Below the pieces are notes generated by a model. The model searched no databases. It was not told the DNA's origin and worked only from the letters and a program-made list of their open reading frames with translations. 64,000 nt of DNA from Micromussa lordhowensis. Its lineage: Eukaryota; Cnidaria; Anthozoa; Scleractinia; Lobophylliidae. Positions 45,764 to 57,492 of this stretch are shown here, one piece after another. The position numbers and the translations under genes were made by a program. Numbering within the stretch: the stretch's first letter is position 1; the number at the start of each line of letters is the position of its first letter. The stretch lies in assembly GCA_964020085.1 (NCBI GenBank), contig OZ026597.1, positions 14,638,515-14,702,514 on the forward strand, given 5' to 3'.

Positions 45764-46351
45764 CTATAGATTACCTTCTTCCATTAGCTTGTTTAGATTG
45801 GCTACGATATTTTTTAGGATAACGCCGAAAGGTCCGTCGCGTTTCTCTTGAAATACTCTCTCTAACATATCGCCATTTGCATAGTAGTTGAAAACGTGAT
45901 CAACCCGTCCATGCGATTTCGCCGTAAGGTGGCGCTCGATGATTTCATGGAGTAGGCTTCGGCAGTCCTCCAAATTCTTGGTTAAAAATTTCTTATCGAA
46001 AGAGAAATCAACCTCGTAGAAACTGATAAATGTCATGGCTGCAGACCGAAAGTTTCTCCTAAACTTCTCCGCTGTTTGAATTTCCTCCCGACTCAGCTGG
46101 TCGTTTCGAAACAAAATGCTGATTTTAACCACAATTTTGACGAGGTTCTTCACCAGTTTTTCAGCTTCTTTCTTGCTGCCTGTCTCCAGCTTGGCTAGCC
46201 TGTAGAGCTGATCTAGTAGATCTCCTGTAGTGTCGTCGACAAACGCTTTCGCCATATTTTTCGAAGCCATTTTCCCCAAGATCTTCTTCTGCGCGCGAAG
46301 AGCAACACTTTTCGAGTTGAACCCGCTACCAGGCTCTGCAGCTTCGGCCAT
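45764..46351 (-). CDS. TNFAIP8L: TNFAIP8/TIPE-family protein, 195 aa
   Basis: A single coding exon begins at the ATG 46349-46351 (MAEAAEPGSG) and ends TAG at 45764-45766. The protein covers the whole DUF758/TIPE fold: FNSKSVALRAQKKILGKMAS, IDD-like FVDDTTGDLLDQLYRLAK, FRRNFRSAAMTFISFYEVDF and RHLTAKSHGRVDHVFNYYAN. Members form a cylinder of helices that binds phosphoinositides and regulates apoptosis and inflammatory signalling (family knowledge). Length equals the family norm. I chose this ATG because codons further upstream cross a splice acceptor (TTATTCAG at about 46363), so the 5' UTR is probably split. At the very end GAAGAAG|GTAATC resembles a donor, so the last two residues might differ in the mature mRNA. 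Confidence 0.92.
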   Translation of the reverse strand: MAEAAEPGSGFNSKSVALRAQKKILGKMASKNMAKAFVDDTTGDLLDQLYRLAKLETGSKKEAEKLVKNLVKIVVKISILFRNDQLSREEIQTAEKFRRNFRSAAMTFISFYEVDFSFDKKFLTKNLEDCRSLLHEIIERHLTAKSHGRVDHVFNYYANGDMLERVFQEKRDGPFGVILKNIVANLNKLMEEGNL

Positions 46352-47650
46352 TTTGTCCCTGAATAATCCAAAGTATACGAAACAAGAAGGGATTAATTTC
46401 TGCACTTACACGCAATAAGCGTGGAAAAATCTTACGGCAAACAAAAAGCGAAGCAGTACGCCGCTCAAGTGAGCTCATATCCGCCGAAGCCATTTGCAAG
46501 CTGAACACTCGCTCCAAAAATGTTAAATACCTGAACTTCGAAGGGTTTCGCCTCTGTTATGTTTCCATGCAACGACTTTAGCAAGGTTTCAACACAAAAG
46601 TTTACAACACTTCAGTTTCCTTACGCCTGCAGCAACGGAGCAATGCACGCTCACAATACTAAAGAAAAAGAAATGAAATCCAGCGAAATTTACTAAAGCA
46701 CAATGATTGACAAGGCCGAGACACGTGATTCGGTTATATGTAAACTCAAGGATTAATAACTTGAATATCACACTAATGATGCGTCGACTCCTGAGGGAAT
46801 TATCTGCAAAATATACCCTCTGTACAGACGTTGCGGATAGATACTGATCGTTCTTTTATTCTGTTGCATGTGCGTGTCATTTGATGAATTTACAAACAAA
46901 AGACAGTTCTTCAATTTCGGAAGATTAGAAAACGGCTGGTGCTCTCCCTTTCTTGCGATTTGTTTACACTCGCTAATTGTTTTATGACCAAAACCGCACA
47001 TATTTTCCAAACCTGTCAGTATTGTCTCACTGTGTCAATGAAGCAGATAAAAGTGTTGTTCTTTTTTGCTTGCCAAATGAGTTCATTATGGAAGCTTTTT
47101 CTCAAGCGCTTGTCATTGAAACAATTAGCCAAGGGGATCGGGTTGCGAGAAATTCGGCGGTAATTGATTGCGCACGTGAAACGGCTTCAATGCTACAATT
47201 TACATCTGTACATAATAAAGTAAAGATATAATCAAATGTTTTTTCAGAAGCGACGGCTGAACCGGAGGTTGGTCATCTGCCTTAACGATCACGGTGCTCT
47301 TACGTTGCGGTTTGTCCGATTACATTAGAAGGGTACCTTACCACGTCCAATTATTTTGCAATGCTGTGGTCATAACAATTTTGATAAGGCACAAATTGGG
47401 TAATATCCTAATTAAACTAAGCCCCCCTTATCTCGCCAGTTGGGCTACGGTCGTTTTAAAAAGAATAAGAGATTCCAAGTGTCCGCGCCCATAGATAGTA
47501 GTAGATAACATCAGTGGAATGTGACTATATTGATAGCGCAAGACATCCACGCGCCGTTGGCCATAAGGCAGAGAGGGGTCTCTTTTTTTAACGTGACTTA
47601 TGGGCAGGTCTAAACATAAAAGCAGTCGACTTAAAAAACATGTGTTGGTA

Positions 47651-47689
47651 TGTATTTATTACACTACTAAGTTAGTAGTGTAATACACA
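47651..47689. repeat. Hairpin around TTACACTACTAA
   Basis: TGTATTTATTACACTACTAA is followed directly by GTTAGTAGTGTAATACACA, giving paired arms of about 18 bp with one unpaired base and almost no loop. Confidence 0.75.
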
Positions 47690-47895
47690 TCCTGTGAATT
47701 TTCTCCTTATGATTATTTATCTATGCATTTTCCATTGTGTGTATTTTCATTTATATGTAATGTCATTTTTTGTATAAATAGTGTGAGATAAAGAAAAACT
47801 GAAATACAATGTACAGTTCAAAAGGCCAATAACTCAAATCAGCCAAACCAAGAGATTATGATAATCTCTTGACTAAACAGATTCCTCCTTTGCCG

Positions 47896-48312
47896 GTCCA
47901 ATATTCTCCCAGTACTGTAGCCTATTTAGCAGCCGTTTCCTTTCCTTTTTTTTCGAACAAGCGATCGAGCAAGCGGGCAAGCGAAGGAGCGCGCCTGGGG
48001 TGAGCAAAAAATTGGGAAGAAGTGGGGAGAATCCCTGCTCCTTATTTTTCGTACTCGCTCGCGCAGGCTACCAGTATTGTACCGGGCACTGTCCCGAATG
48101 ATACCGCACAATCTTTCTTGAATTTTTTCCCTTCTGCTGTTCTGGTTTGTTTAACATCAGATGTGAGTATACTTAGTCGGCTCCCAATCAGAATTACGCG
48201 CTTTTTCCCAGTCCCTGATCGTGGTAGTTTTCTCTAAACATTTTCAGTCGCGGAGTAAATCTATAAATTTATAACCAAGCTTGCTCGGTGCGGTACTGGG
48301 AGAATATCAGCC
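47896..48312. mobile_element. Possible TIR element
   Basis: GGTCCAATATTCTCCCAGTACTG on the left and GGTACTGGGAGAATATCAGCCC on the right are inverted copies of about 22 bp. A third related block (CGGGCCAATATTCTC) sits at about 48397. Confidence 0.55.
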
Positions 48313-51300
48313 CACAGTATTTTTGTACGGACTTACTCCAGTTCTGGTCCCTCTCTCTGTCACTGTCCAGAACTGGATCCGTACTGTCAAGACATCGGGC
48401 CAATATTCTCTCGAGCTACAATGGTAATAAGGTATAATTTTTTTTTTTCACAGAACAGGTAGCCCATATATCTTCATATTAGCATCCCTTCAGCTAAACT
48501 TTTCATCTTTAAGATAAAACCCCTTGAAGTGCTGACATAATTAAGCTTTTGAAACATTTTCTCGAGATATTTTGAACAGCATTTACATACCTTAATAACA
48601 GTTTTCCCACCCTTTTGTATAGTTCAACTCGTGAATCCATACCCTACCGTTTTGTACCTTCATCCCCAAAGAGGTTCCCTTTTGACGCTTTTTGACGGGG
48701 TTAGTCCCATTACGCAGTTAATTTGGGAGATTTCTTCAGCTATATCGGTGAAGATTTCAACCTATTTCTTAGCTGTCAGTAAATTCTTCAGATTTCGGAT
48801 CTCAGTCAATAGTTGATTAATTTAACACAAGTAAAGGTTTGATGCAATTCGCAGATTTCAGTGAAACTCCATCCAGACCGTCTTCTTATTTCCAAAGTGT
48901 TCAAACTTTTGTAAAATCTCACTGTTAGACAGAATTTGATGACTCGGTATTCAAACTACATTATTTAGAACATCCTTGTTCATCAGTCCCTGAAATCACA
49001 CTTGGTCACGTGACCAACTGTTTTAAGAAAGAACCTGTCGACTTTTCCTTTTCGTTCTAGCTCTCCATCTGACTATCTTTTTATCGATCAGGGATTGGTC
49101 TTATCTTCAGGCGAACTTCTAACAAGGTTACTAAATCGATCAGTCTCGTGTACTGCAAGGAAACTGCAAGGCATGAATGTTCGCGGCCCTTCTAAAGCTG
49201 ATTAACGCAAATATAATCCGGGATTTAGGGTTAATCGCAGATTTTGGGAGTTTTTCACCGGCTAATTGTAAGTCAACAGTTTTGAAGAAATGGTTTGAAC
49301 CGAGTCAATCGCACAAGCCACTCAAAGAAATTCTGGGCTCTTCCAACCACTGTCGAAGACTAGTAGATCCCTTATCAGTGAACGAGTGCTCATAGAGAGC
49401 AAGTGGTCTCATGCGTTGTCACATGCCCGAGTGTCTCCCGCACGAGCGTGTGACCCAAACGTGAGCCTGCTTGTCGAGCTTATCTCATAAGTAGTTTTCC
49501 CCATGTTATTGGTTCGTCTTTAGTAAACAAGCGGGCAGGGAAACGTCTGTGATCAGGTGATCGCCGCTGACGATAATGCCAGTTTCCAAGGCAAACCGTC
49601 GATAACGTCGTCCTATCCATCGAACCAGGCCGGGATTGAACTGTCGCCCCTGAAGTTCCGTTGCTGGAAATGTAAAACAAAGTTTTCACTGATGTCACGG
49701 TGATAGTGATCGTTTTTGAAGTTCGGCGTCGCAGGACTAACCTGAAGATGTGGGATTGTCAAAACCGGTCCAAAAAGCGAGTGAGAAGAAATCATTAATT
49801 TGTCGAATTTTTTGATCGGGTACTTACTCGAGAGCTAGGTTTTTCCGAAGTTAATCATAAAAGCAACATGTTTAAATAGAGCACAACTAGTATTTCCTTT
49901 TCAAAGGACGATAACTGACAAGAATAACAAATTCTTTCAGTTTAAAATGTCGATGACGCTATCTCCTTTCCGATCAGGGTCTTGTACCCAGATAGGGCAT
50001 AGGAGCGTCGAGCCGCGCTGCTGTACTGATTACAGTCAAGAGAGTGGCGTTAATTATAGGACCGCTTTTTGGAGGGAGAGGGGGGCGGTGGGCACTTTTT
50101 CCGGAGAGTTCCTTTTTGTGCGAAGAGCCAGCGAGAGGAAGTCGATTCACTCACCCCACCTACTATGTTTTTTTTGCACGACCCCATAATTAATATGCTA
50201 CTGAGCTTTAATTTTAAACCGTGTTCAAGTAAAGATTGTCTGTCTGTCCGTATAGTGACATTGACAGACAAGTCACGCAAGTGATGTGAGTAGTAATCAA
50301 AGTGGCTGTGAGCCACTGGGCTCGGATAATAATTTATGAAAGGCTGAGAATGGAGTTTTTGTATTAATAAAGATAACAGAAACAAATCACTTTATATACT
50401 GGTTATCGGATGTAGAAAAATTTAACAGGAATCGATGGAAGGAAGGAAGGTTAGGAGTGCCCTTTTTCCAGATAATGACATAGTCATTATTCCAGATGGA
50501 CCTTTTCACTGATGTCACGCAATTTCAACAATTCTTTGTATTTTTCATACAAACATAGACTTCCTCAACAGATTATTTAACGATAACTGCAGGAATTCTT
50601 GCGCACTCATTAGCCTCTTGCTTAATGGAAGGGCAGATCCAGGGCCCTTCTGGTCTTAAATTATTTAAACAAAGAGTGGGACTTTCCTCTACAGTTACTA
50701 CTGAGGCAAACTGTAAGTTTGTTAGAGGATTTCTGTTTTTTTTGTTACCATTAGCTGTTTCTTCAGTCACTCAAAAGAGGATTTTTGGTTTGCGTCTCAC
50801 ACAAAATGCATCATAGGCAAAATAAAATAAACATGTGGAGGATGTAGCCAGGCATAATAACAATAAGAATTGAAAATTTTGTTGACACTGACTGAAAAAC
50901 TTCTTGTATGAACTTTTCAGTTAAATACTATAACCTTCTTCAGCTTAAATGGCTTACGAATGCAAAGGAGTGCCTTAAAGAGCCGTGGGAAACATCACTT
51001 GGGATTGCCCAGGGCCTTGTAAATGTCAGGAATGTAGATGTGTTCGTTAATGGCATTCGGTTCGCGAATTGAGTGAATACTTGCTAACAAAAACGCCAAG
51101 CTATTAAGGGGATGTGTTCAAATTTTAATTTCTTATTTTGGCATGCGCAATTTACATTTCTGTGTAACTGATTAGACACAACCCAAAAATCTTATGTTTA
51201 GCTAGCTGTGTTTACTGTAGATTCAATGTCTACTCATAATATCAATATCAGAACAATGATGTACAAATACATGTAAGCAAATAATCACCAAAGGAAACCT

Positions 51301-51637
51301 CATGTTTACAGTCCCCAAATATAATATTTCATCATCCAAAAACAATTGAAAACTCACTATTCAATAATGGCATTCCATGCTAAGTTTCACAATATTACAT
51401 TTTTTAAGAAGTGATGGGATTCATGGGTAAATTTACTAAATTCTATATTAAAGGGATATCAGTGAATTTTTTGAACCAAAAATGAATAAACAATCTAATT
51501 TCATCTGTGAATGCTGTTTCACTGCTGCATGTTCTAGTAAACCAAAAAGCATTATTCTTCATCAAATCAGAGTTGTACTACATCAATAACTTATTAAAAC
51601 TACAATTATTTTTGCATTTGCAAAAGAACTTACAGCA

Positions 51638-53326
51638 TCAAGAGTAAGTCAACATCTGTATGTTTTTTGTGTCATCATCAATTTCAAAACAAACCAGCAA
51701 GTTCTTGTAATTCTTTGTGAATGCCACTTGTAATGGTATGTGTTCAGTTCGGAAACAATGCAGCACATGCCCATCTTGACTGAAAATCTGTATTGTGGAA
51801 TTTCCACGGTCACAAACGGCAAGGCTTCCAGTAGTATAATCAGCTGCAATACTACATGGATGATCCAGGCAACCCTTTCCAATTTCTTCAAGAAAATCTC
51901 CACTTTTATCAAAAACCATAATGCATTCATTACCATGATCCACCACAAAGAATTTGCCATTCAGAAACACTGCCTTTTCTGGGGACGATAGTCTGTCACC
52001 AAATGACAATGTTAGTTTCCCAGAGGGATTGTAGACAAGAATGTGGGGCATGGTGTCTTCTTGGGTTTCTGCATAGCATGGGCTGGACGAGATGATAAAG
52101 CGTCCATGGATATCAACTGACAAAGATGTAAACTTGACATTTTCTTTAGGAGCGGTCACAAATTTTTTCCTGAAGTTTCCATTCATATCATAATGTAACA
52201 CACGGTTGCTTTCTCGATTTAAAACAACTATCTCGTTCTCATTTGAAACTCCAATGTCCCACAGATCACCATACATGATGCGGAATTTCTTCAAGGGTTC
52301 TCCCTCCTCGTTAAAGATATGAACATGTTTCATTTCTTCATCTAGTGCCACAAAATGACCAGAACCTCGGGACACTGCCACAGAGAAGGGGGTAAAATTT
52401 GCTACACCACAAGAAGAGCTGTCCACAATTTGTATCAATGATCCACACATTGAGTAGTCTATGCTTTTCTGGATAACTGGCGTGGCTATACACAAACCCG
52501 AGAAAGCAGAAGCTGTAGGCGTGTCCTCAGGTACTGATGCAGAATCTGTATTTATGGTAAGGTTACCTAACAAACACTTCTTCTGAATGAAGTTGTCAAC
52601 GGATTCTGTGTTCGCCAGTGAAACATCAAATGGATGGGTAAATTCACAGTTTGCCCAAAACATACGCGATTCCAAGGACTCGGAGAATTCGTTTAACTCC
52701 TCGATCAAGGCTTCTTTGAGATCTTTAAGATCGCTCACAACACCATTTTGCAGAATGTCCTCCACAGTTTGGATACAACTGGAGGCATTTTCGCATAACC
52801 CTGAGGTGTTGGATTTATGCATTTCAAACGTCCCTTCGTTGCGATTCTGACTCAGTTTCTGATCGATCTCACTGAGCAACTTTGTTTCTTGTTCTCGCAC
52901 CATGGTGACAACATTTTCTGACATCGATTTTATCTTCTGCTTGATCTGTTCAGCTTGGCTTCTGGACGTCGCATAACGATCTTCCATTTCTTTCAGAGCG
53001 GTTTCAGCACCTTCTAATTTACCCTTACAGTTTTTCAGGGCTTCTTTGATAGCTTCTTTCTCCTTTCGCCCCGGCGTACGCTCAATCAAACGGACCAGCA
53101 GATGATTCTTTGGGAAAGCAGCGACTCCGCCATTCGGAATCACCGACTCGATTCGACACACTGGGCACTCGATCGAACTCTGTCTCTTCTTTACCATCCC
53201 CTCAAGGCAATGTTGACAAACATTATGAGCACAGTTTGGAAGACATTTAGGCTCTTCAAAATCGTCCAAGCAGACGGGACAACTGATTTCATGTTCGACT
53301 GCTGCTACCACATCGGCGGTCGCCAT
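51638..53326 (-). CDS. RING - coiled coil - NHL protein, 562 aa, no B-box
   Basis: A single exon from ATG (53324-53326, AAAATGG context) to the stop at 51638-51640. An upstream in-frame GTG at 53365 is not a plausible start. Residues 16-57 are a C3HC4 RING (C16, C19, C32, H34, C37, C40, C54, C57), the E2-binding domain of ubiquitin ligases. Residues about 80-160 are charged and heptad-like (KEALKNCKGKLEGAETALKE), consistent with a coiled coil. From about residue 290 a beta-propeller of NHL repeats is recognisable (LWDIGVSNENEIVVLNRESN, HPCSIAADYTTGSLAVCDRG). The usual B-box zinc finger between RING and coiled coil is absent. It is best described as a TRIM-like E3 ligase close to TRIM-NHL proteins; a substrate cannot be named. 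Confidence 0.9.
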   Translation of the reverse strand: MATADVVAAVEHEISCPVCLDDFEEPKCLPNCAHNVCQHCLEGMVKKRQSSIECPVCRIESVIPNGGVAAFPKNHLLVRLIERTPGRKEKEAIKEALKNCKGKLEGAETALKEMEDRYATSRSQAEQIKQKIKSMSENVVTMVREQETKLLSEIDQKLSQNRNEGTFEMHKSNTSGLCENASSCIQTVEDILQNGVVSDLKDLKEALIEELNEFSESLESRMFWANCEFTHPFDVSLANTESVDNFIQKKCLLGNLTINTDSASVPEDTPTASAFSGLCIATPVIQKSIDYSMCGSLIQIVDSSSCGVANFTPFSVAVSRGSGHFVALDEEMKHVHIFNEEGEPLKKFRIMYGDLWDIGVSNENEIVVLNRESNRVLHYDMNGNFRKKFVTAPKENVKFTSLSVDIHGRFIISSSPCYAETQEDTMPHILVYNPSGKLTLSFGDRLSSPEKAVFLNGKFFVVDHGNECIMVFDKSGDFLEEIGKGCLDHPCSIAADYTTGSLAVCDRGNSTIQIFSQDGHVLHCFRTEHIPLQVAFTKNYKNLLVCFEIDDDTKNIQMLTYS

Positions 53327-55462
53327 TTTCAGTTTGTTTTGTCTGATTTCCCGAGAACACGCCACGCCGCGATCCTTTTGGTCAGCACCTTGGTACTTTT
53401 AGTATGGGAAGGGGTGGGGAGAGTTACGAGGTTAGCCCACGTGCAGCCTTACCCACCCCCCGAGGAAAAATGGGAGGGAGGGAACTCTCTTGTTTACAAT
53501 TATTTTGAAACTTGTATTACCTTCCAAGGTTAGTCACAATTTCTCTGGAGGTGGCTCGAAGATTGCGTGACAAATTTTTCACTCGTAGCGTCCACGCGTT
53601 TGTGTGACGTTGCTTCACAAAAGCCTATCGTCTATCGTCTGGGTTTTAGCACATGCCTTGATATCCTCGAAAACGTACGTTGATCCATTTATTGAATACA
53701 TAATAGCGAATGTTTCCATCCTCTGTAATCTTCTAAAACTTGAAGTGTCGAGAAGTAGGGCCGAAGCTTAACTATGGCAAGCAAACCTAGAACTAAATAG
53801 TTTTGATGTTACTTCAGGAAGCGTGTTAACCACAGAAAGTAGAGGAAAAGAGAGGGGGAATCGAAAGCGAAATACGATCTCATTCCCCCACCCTCCCCCC
53901 GCAAAGTTTTGTACCTGGATCCCCACTCCCTCCCACTTTTTCACTATTTTGTTGCAAGGACTAGGAAAGCGAACGCGAGAATTTCAGATTGTATACTTAA
54001 ATGAAATCTGCTGTCTCCTTAGCTAGTAATGCGGTATAGCTTGTTTGTGGTTACCGAACTGAAGAAGATTGTCATGTCCGCTTTTTCATTTCAGGACTGA
54101 CTTCCATGAACTCGAAATAGAGAACATCTCATTACGAAACAACTTCCGTCTTCCTCCTCAGTAGAACACGCAGCAGGTAAGAATTGTAAAATGCGTCATT
54201 GTCTGTATTGGTTATGTTTCACGTTACAGTGTATGATACGTGGATACTTCAGCGAACAGTCAATCTTGGTTCGAAAAAGATAAATAGAAGACTGCCTTTA
54301 TATGGTGACCTTTATAGCTTCCGATTCACCGTCGCAACCATCATTAAACAAACAAAATGAGAAAGATAGTGTCTAGGTGTATCGGTCATAATGTCGGTAA
54401 TTGTCGTGTACCCATATTTTTATGTTTGTCTGTGACATGGGTTGCCTGGCAAGCACATCTAGATATCGAAGATGTCACATTCCTACTTGCAAAACCAACA
54501 GCTTCTTCTACAGCAAATTATTGTATGTAGACGATTTTATTTGGTGCTTTTGTCGTTATTCATGGATCGCATTTTAGTATAGTCAGGTTTTATTATTTGG
54601 ATTCGTTTATAAAAGTTCATCTAATTCAGCTTTAGAGCTGCGATTTTAAAGCTTCGACGAACCATCTATATCTCTAGTCCATCGAAAGCTCCATTAGTTA
54701 AATCTGCTGTTAGTTTTACATACTTTGAGAATTTCAAGAATCATTTTGACCAACCCTGTTTACCCATATTCAGAAATGAGTGTCGTTGCCATCCGGACGG
54801 TTGTGACCAGTTGGCGTCACTTAGTGTAAGTTCTATGGGCTCTACATGCTGTTTGCAAATTAGAATAACTAGATAAAATGCGCACTCTGATCTTGTCGCA
54901 ACTAAAACAAAGAATGCATAAATTCAACTATATCAAACAAGTTTCATCTGATTTGATATTTGCTGGCACCATTTTTCAGGAGAGGAAAACTATCTATCAC
55001 ACTTTTAAGCTCTGGATATATTTTGTTATTGGCTGCTTCAACGGTCTAATGATCTGCTGTGATCACCGAAGAAAAATCGGTCCTTGCTGTAAAACGTTGC
55101 CTTGTCTGGTTTATGGCAACGTTCTTTTCAATATTGCAGTTTTGTTTGTTGTTTTGTGTTAACTGAATGAACACTGAGCAAAGTCTGCTGAAAACACAGA
55201 TGTGTTGCGCTTAAGAATATTGACACTAACTTGCAAAGCGGAAACTGTCTGCAAGGAAGCTTATGTAACAGTTGAGTACCTCTCGAAATATGCAAATGTT
55301 GAAAATGCTCAAATATTGGAATTCACGCAAGAATACGCCGTAAGCGGAGACAGTTCTCAGTTTAGGAATTTATGCACTTTGAAGAGTGTCTTATGTCGTT
55401 TGAGTGTGGACGAAAAGTGCATGTGAATACGGACGTGCCGTTCATGTGTGAACACAGTCTTA

Positions 55463-55620
55463 GGGTGCGTTCCTTTGGGGTGATCGGCTGGATCAGGATC
55501 ATGGTGTAACAAAGGAACCGATGAATCAGTGACCAAAGTGGATTCATCGGTTCCTTTAATGCACCATGATATGAGTGATCTTGGATTACTGATCCTGATC
55601 ACCCCAGTGGAACGCACCTT
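55463..55620. mobile_element. Palindromic MITE
   Basis: GGGTGCGTTCCTTTGGGGTGATC is answered by GATCACCCCAGTGGAACGCACC. Inner stems (GGATCAGGATCATGGTG / CACCATGATATGAGTGATC and GGAACCGATGAATC / GATTCATCGGTTCC) pair well. Confidence 0.85.
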
Positions 55621-55768
55621 AAGAACTGCTAGCTTACACGTTACCAGTGATTCTGATCTGTGGCCTTACACTAACTGTCCCCTTTGTGCCACGTGGCACA
55701 TAGGGTCGCAACATATCTCTCCAACTCAATCTGTCCCTAGCTCTGTGTTCTGCCGCAATCCATGAGTT

Positions 55769-55984
55769 TCAGCCCAACTTGACCCCTTCTCTTGTTAGAG
55801 CTCGTCCTCGTGCGCCTAATATCATTGTGCCATACTTCCTCATTTCAGTGGTACCTTGAGCTGTTTTACCAACTTGATTTAGGGTACGGACATTCCATGT
55901 TTGGCGATGTTGACTTGCACTTTTGAGGTAGCAAGTGTTTCTCGGGTGCAGGGCTCCCTTTCGGGTTTGGCCCCGCTTCGTCAT
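55769..55984 (-). pseudogene. LINE endonuclease fragment
   Basis: The translated segment TWNVRTLNQVGKTAQ followed by EMRKYGTMILG is the start of an AP-endonuclease-like domain of non-LTR retrotransposons. Only about 70 codons remain and the reverse transcriptase is missing, so it is a truncated relic. Confidence 0.7.
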
Positions 55985-56147
55985 GATACGATCTGAGTTT
56001 TCTCAACCAACGTATCACGGTATGGGTCCCCTGGAAAGTGTAGCTTAATAGGGTTGTATCAAAGACGTTCTTTATTTCTTTTTATTTATTGCTTTGTTAA
56101 GCCTTATTGTTTTGTCAATTGTATTCATTACGTAAACGTAGACCTCG

Positions 56148-56243
56148 TCCACACTACACCGGAGGAATTTGAAAACGGAGGTTTCACTTTGAAAACGCAT
56201 CAAATGTTTTCCTTCCACATTACGCCGGAGGAATTTGAAAACG
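56148..56243. repeat. Direct repeat CCGGAGGAATTTGAAAACG
   Basis: CCACACTACACCGGAGGAAT and CCACATTACGCCGGAGGAAT, each followed by TTGAAAACG, are copies 65 bp apart. A third related phrase may lie upstream of 56460 (GTGTGAACGGGG). Confidence 0.65.
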
Positions 56244-57164
56244 CAACAATTACTGGTCATTTTGGATTTGTGTTTGAGGAAAACTCGGTCAGGAAAATGA
56301 TACGATTAACATGATGCCATCGTTTTTGTATTTGTTTTTTTTTAAATGTGTTTCGGATCATTACGACCAAGACGAAAAGCCGGTGTTTTAGCTCCATGTT
56401 TGTGACCTCTTAGTGTGGACGGTAGGCCTAATTTCTTCGGCGCAGTGTGAACGGGGTTACATTAGCAGCCCGTCACTACTCTGGCCGAAACTCAAAATCG
56501 TCACCTACGTCGGAATTTCGAGTCTATAGTCGATTTCAAAGAAGAATCTCACGATCGCTTTTATATCATGTTTGTTTCAATTCGTACCTAGTTTTTTTTT
56601 GTTGGCGGCATTCACTCAGAAATGAGAAAAAGGTGAAGAATACAGCAGAAATGTACGTGAAATATATTTCCTTTAAGAACGACAACAACAACACTTTGTT
56701 ATCCGTTTAGAAGCGCCCTTCACTGACCTTTAATGTAATTGTGATGAATGCAGTATTTATGATCTCTTCTTCCTTCGTACTGAGACACCATGAACTACTC
56801 AGAACAAGAAACAGTGAACTACCATTATTCATAGCACCTTTGGAAATTGTCGCGTACCTAGTAGTAGGCTAAGAAAACCCTTCTCGAAACAGCTGTAGAC
56901 AGGAGGAGTTAAGGGGAAGGATTTGACCAGTGAAAGTGCTTTCACTTCACGTAATGAAAGTATGAAGCTATCGCCTGGCGGTTAACGTAGTCTTAACGTA
57001 TTTTGAGAAAGTTTGCTGAAAATACTTGTCTTTGCAATCTCATAAACTGAGAAACTGGCGCTGAGAAACTTAGAAAGAAAGACAAATTGTTTGAAATCGT
57101 GAATGGATCTACCGTCTTCTTTTCTCACATATAGAATTGAGTTTTATAAAGGCTATTAAATGTA

Positions 57165-57412
57165 GAAATGACATCAACTCGGAAAGAAATCCGAGTTCCA
57201 GATGGGACTTGAACCCAGGACCCTCCATGATCTAGCCGAGCGCTCACTGAGCTATGCGCGATGCGGTTCCAGTCAAAGACCCACATTTCACGCTAGCTCA
57301 ACATTGAGTCTCCATTAGTTCAGTCGCTAGAGCGTCCGGCTAGATCACGGAAGGTCGTGGGATCAAATTGCCATCTGGAGCTCGAATTTTTTTTCCGAGT
57401 TGATAGTATTTC
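57165..57412. mobile_element. Inverted pair of tRNA-derived SINE heads
   Basis: On the minus strand ATAGCTCAGTGAGCGCTCGG (A-box) and GGGTTCAAGTCCC (B-box) lie at 57195-57262; on the plus strand a decayed partner (TTAGTTCAGTCGCTAGAGCG, GTGGGATCAAATTGCC) lies at 57317-57380. The two halves, including ATCAACTCGG ends, form one inverted repeat. It ends about 70 bp before the acceptor of the TPR-CHAT coding exon. Confidence 0.7.
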
Positions 57413-57492
57413 TAAATATAGAATTATACTAATATGAAATATATAATTATATAATCATCTTAAATTGTAATTTACATTAGGTTGGCAGGCTT

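Larger units (their letters stand above)
46352..51637. other. Intergenic stretch, no gene recognised
   Basis: Scattered short open frames have no domain or splice support. It contains a hairpin (47651-47689), an inverted-repeat element (47896-48312), and a CG-bearing region near 49.4-50.1 kb that could be regulatory. The 3' UTR of the RING-NHL gene lies at its right end. Most of 48.4-51.6 kb shows nothing I can interpret. Confidence 0.45.
53327..57492. other. Intergenic stretch between divergent genes
   Basis: The RING-NHL gene (-) and the TPR-CHAT gene (+) are transcribed away from each other, so both promoters should lie here. No coding exon is recognised; small frames around 54.9-55.4 kb lack any support. 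The right half has a MITE (55463-55620), a LINE fragment (55769-55984), a duplicated block (56148-56243) and an inverted SINE pair (57165-57412). Confidence 0.5.

Noticed and set aside
46352..46405. Longer N-terminus of the TNFAIP8-family protein
   Set aside because: The upstream codons lie beyond a splice acceptor (about 46363) and do not resemble the family.
50573..50816. Overlapping open frames on both strands
   Set aside because: Each is the shadow of the other and neither resembles a protein family.
53327..53365. Longer N-terminus of the RING-NHL protein from 53365
   Set aside because: The codon there is GTG, not ATG; the first ATG is at 53326.
54878..55426. Two open frames of 94 and 74 codons
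   Set aside because: No similarity recognised and no splice or repeat support; probably chance.
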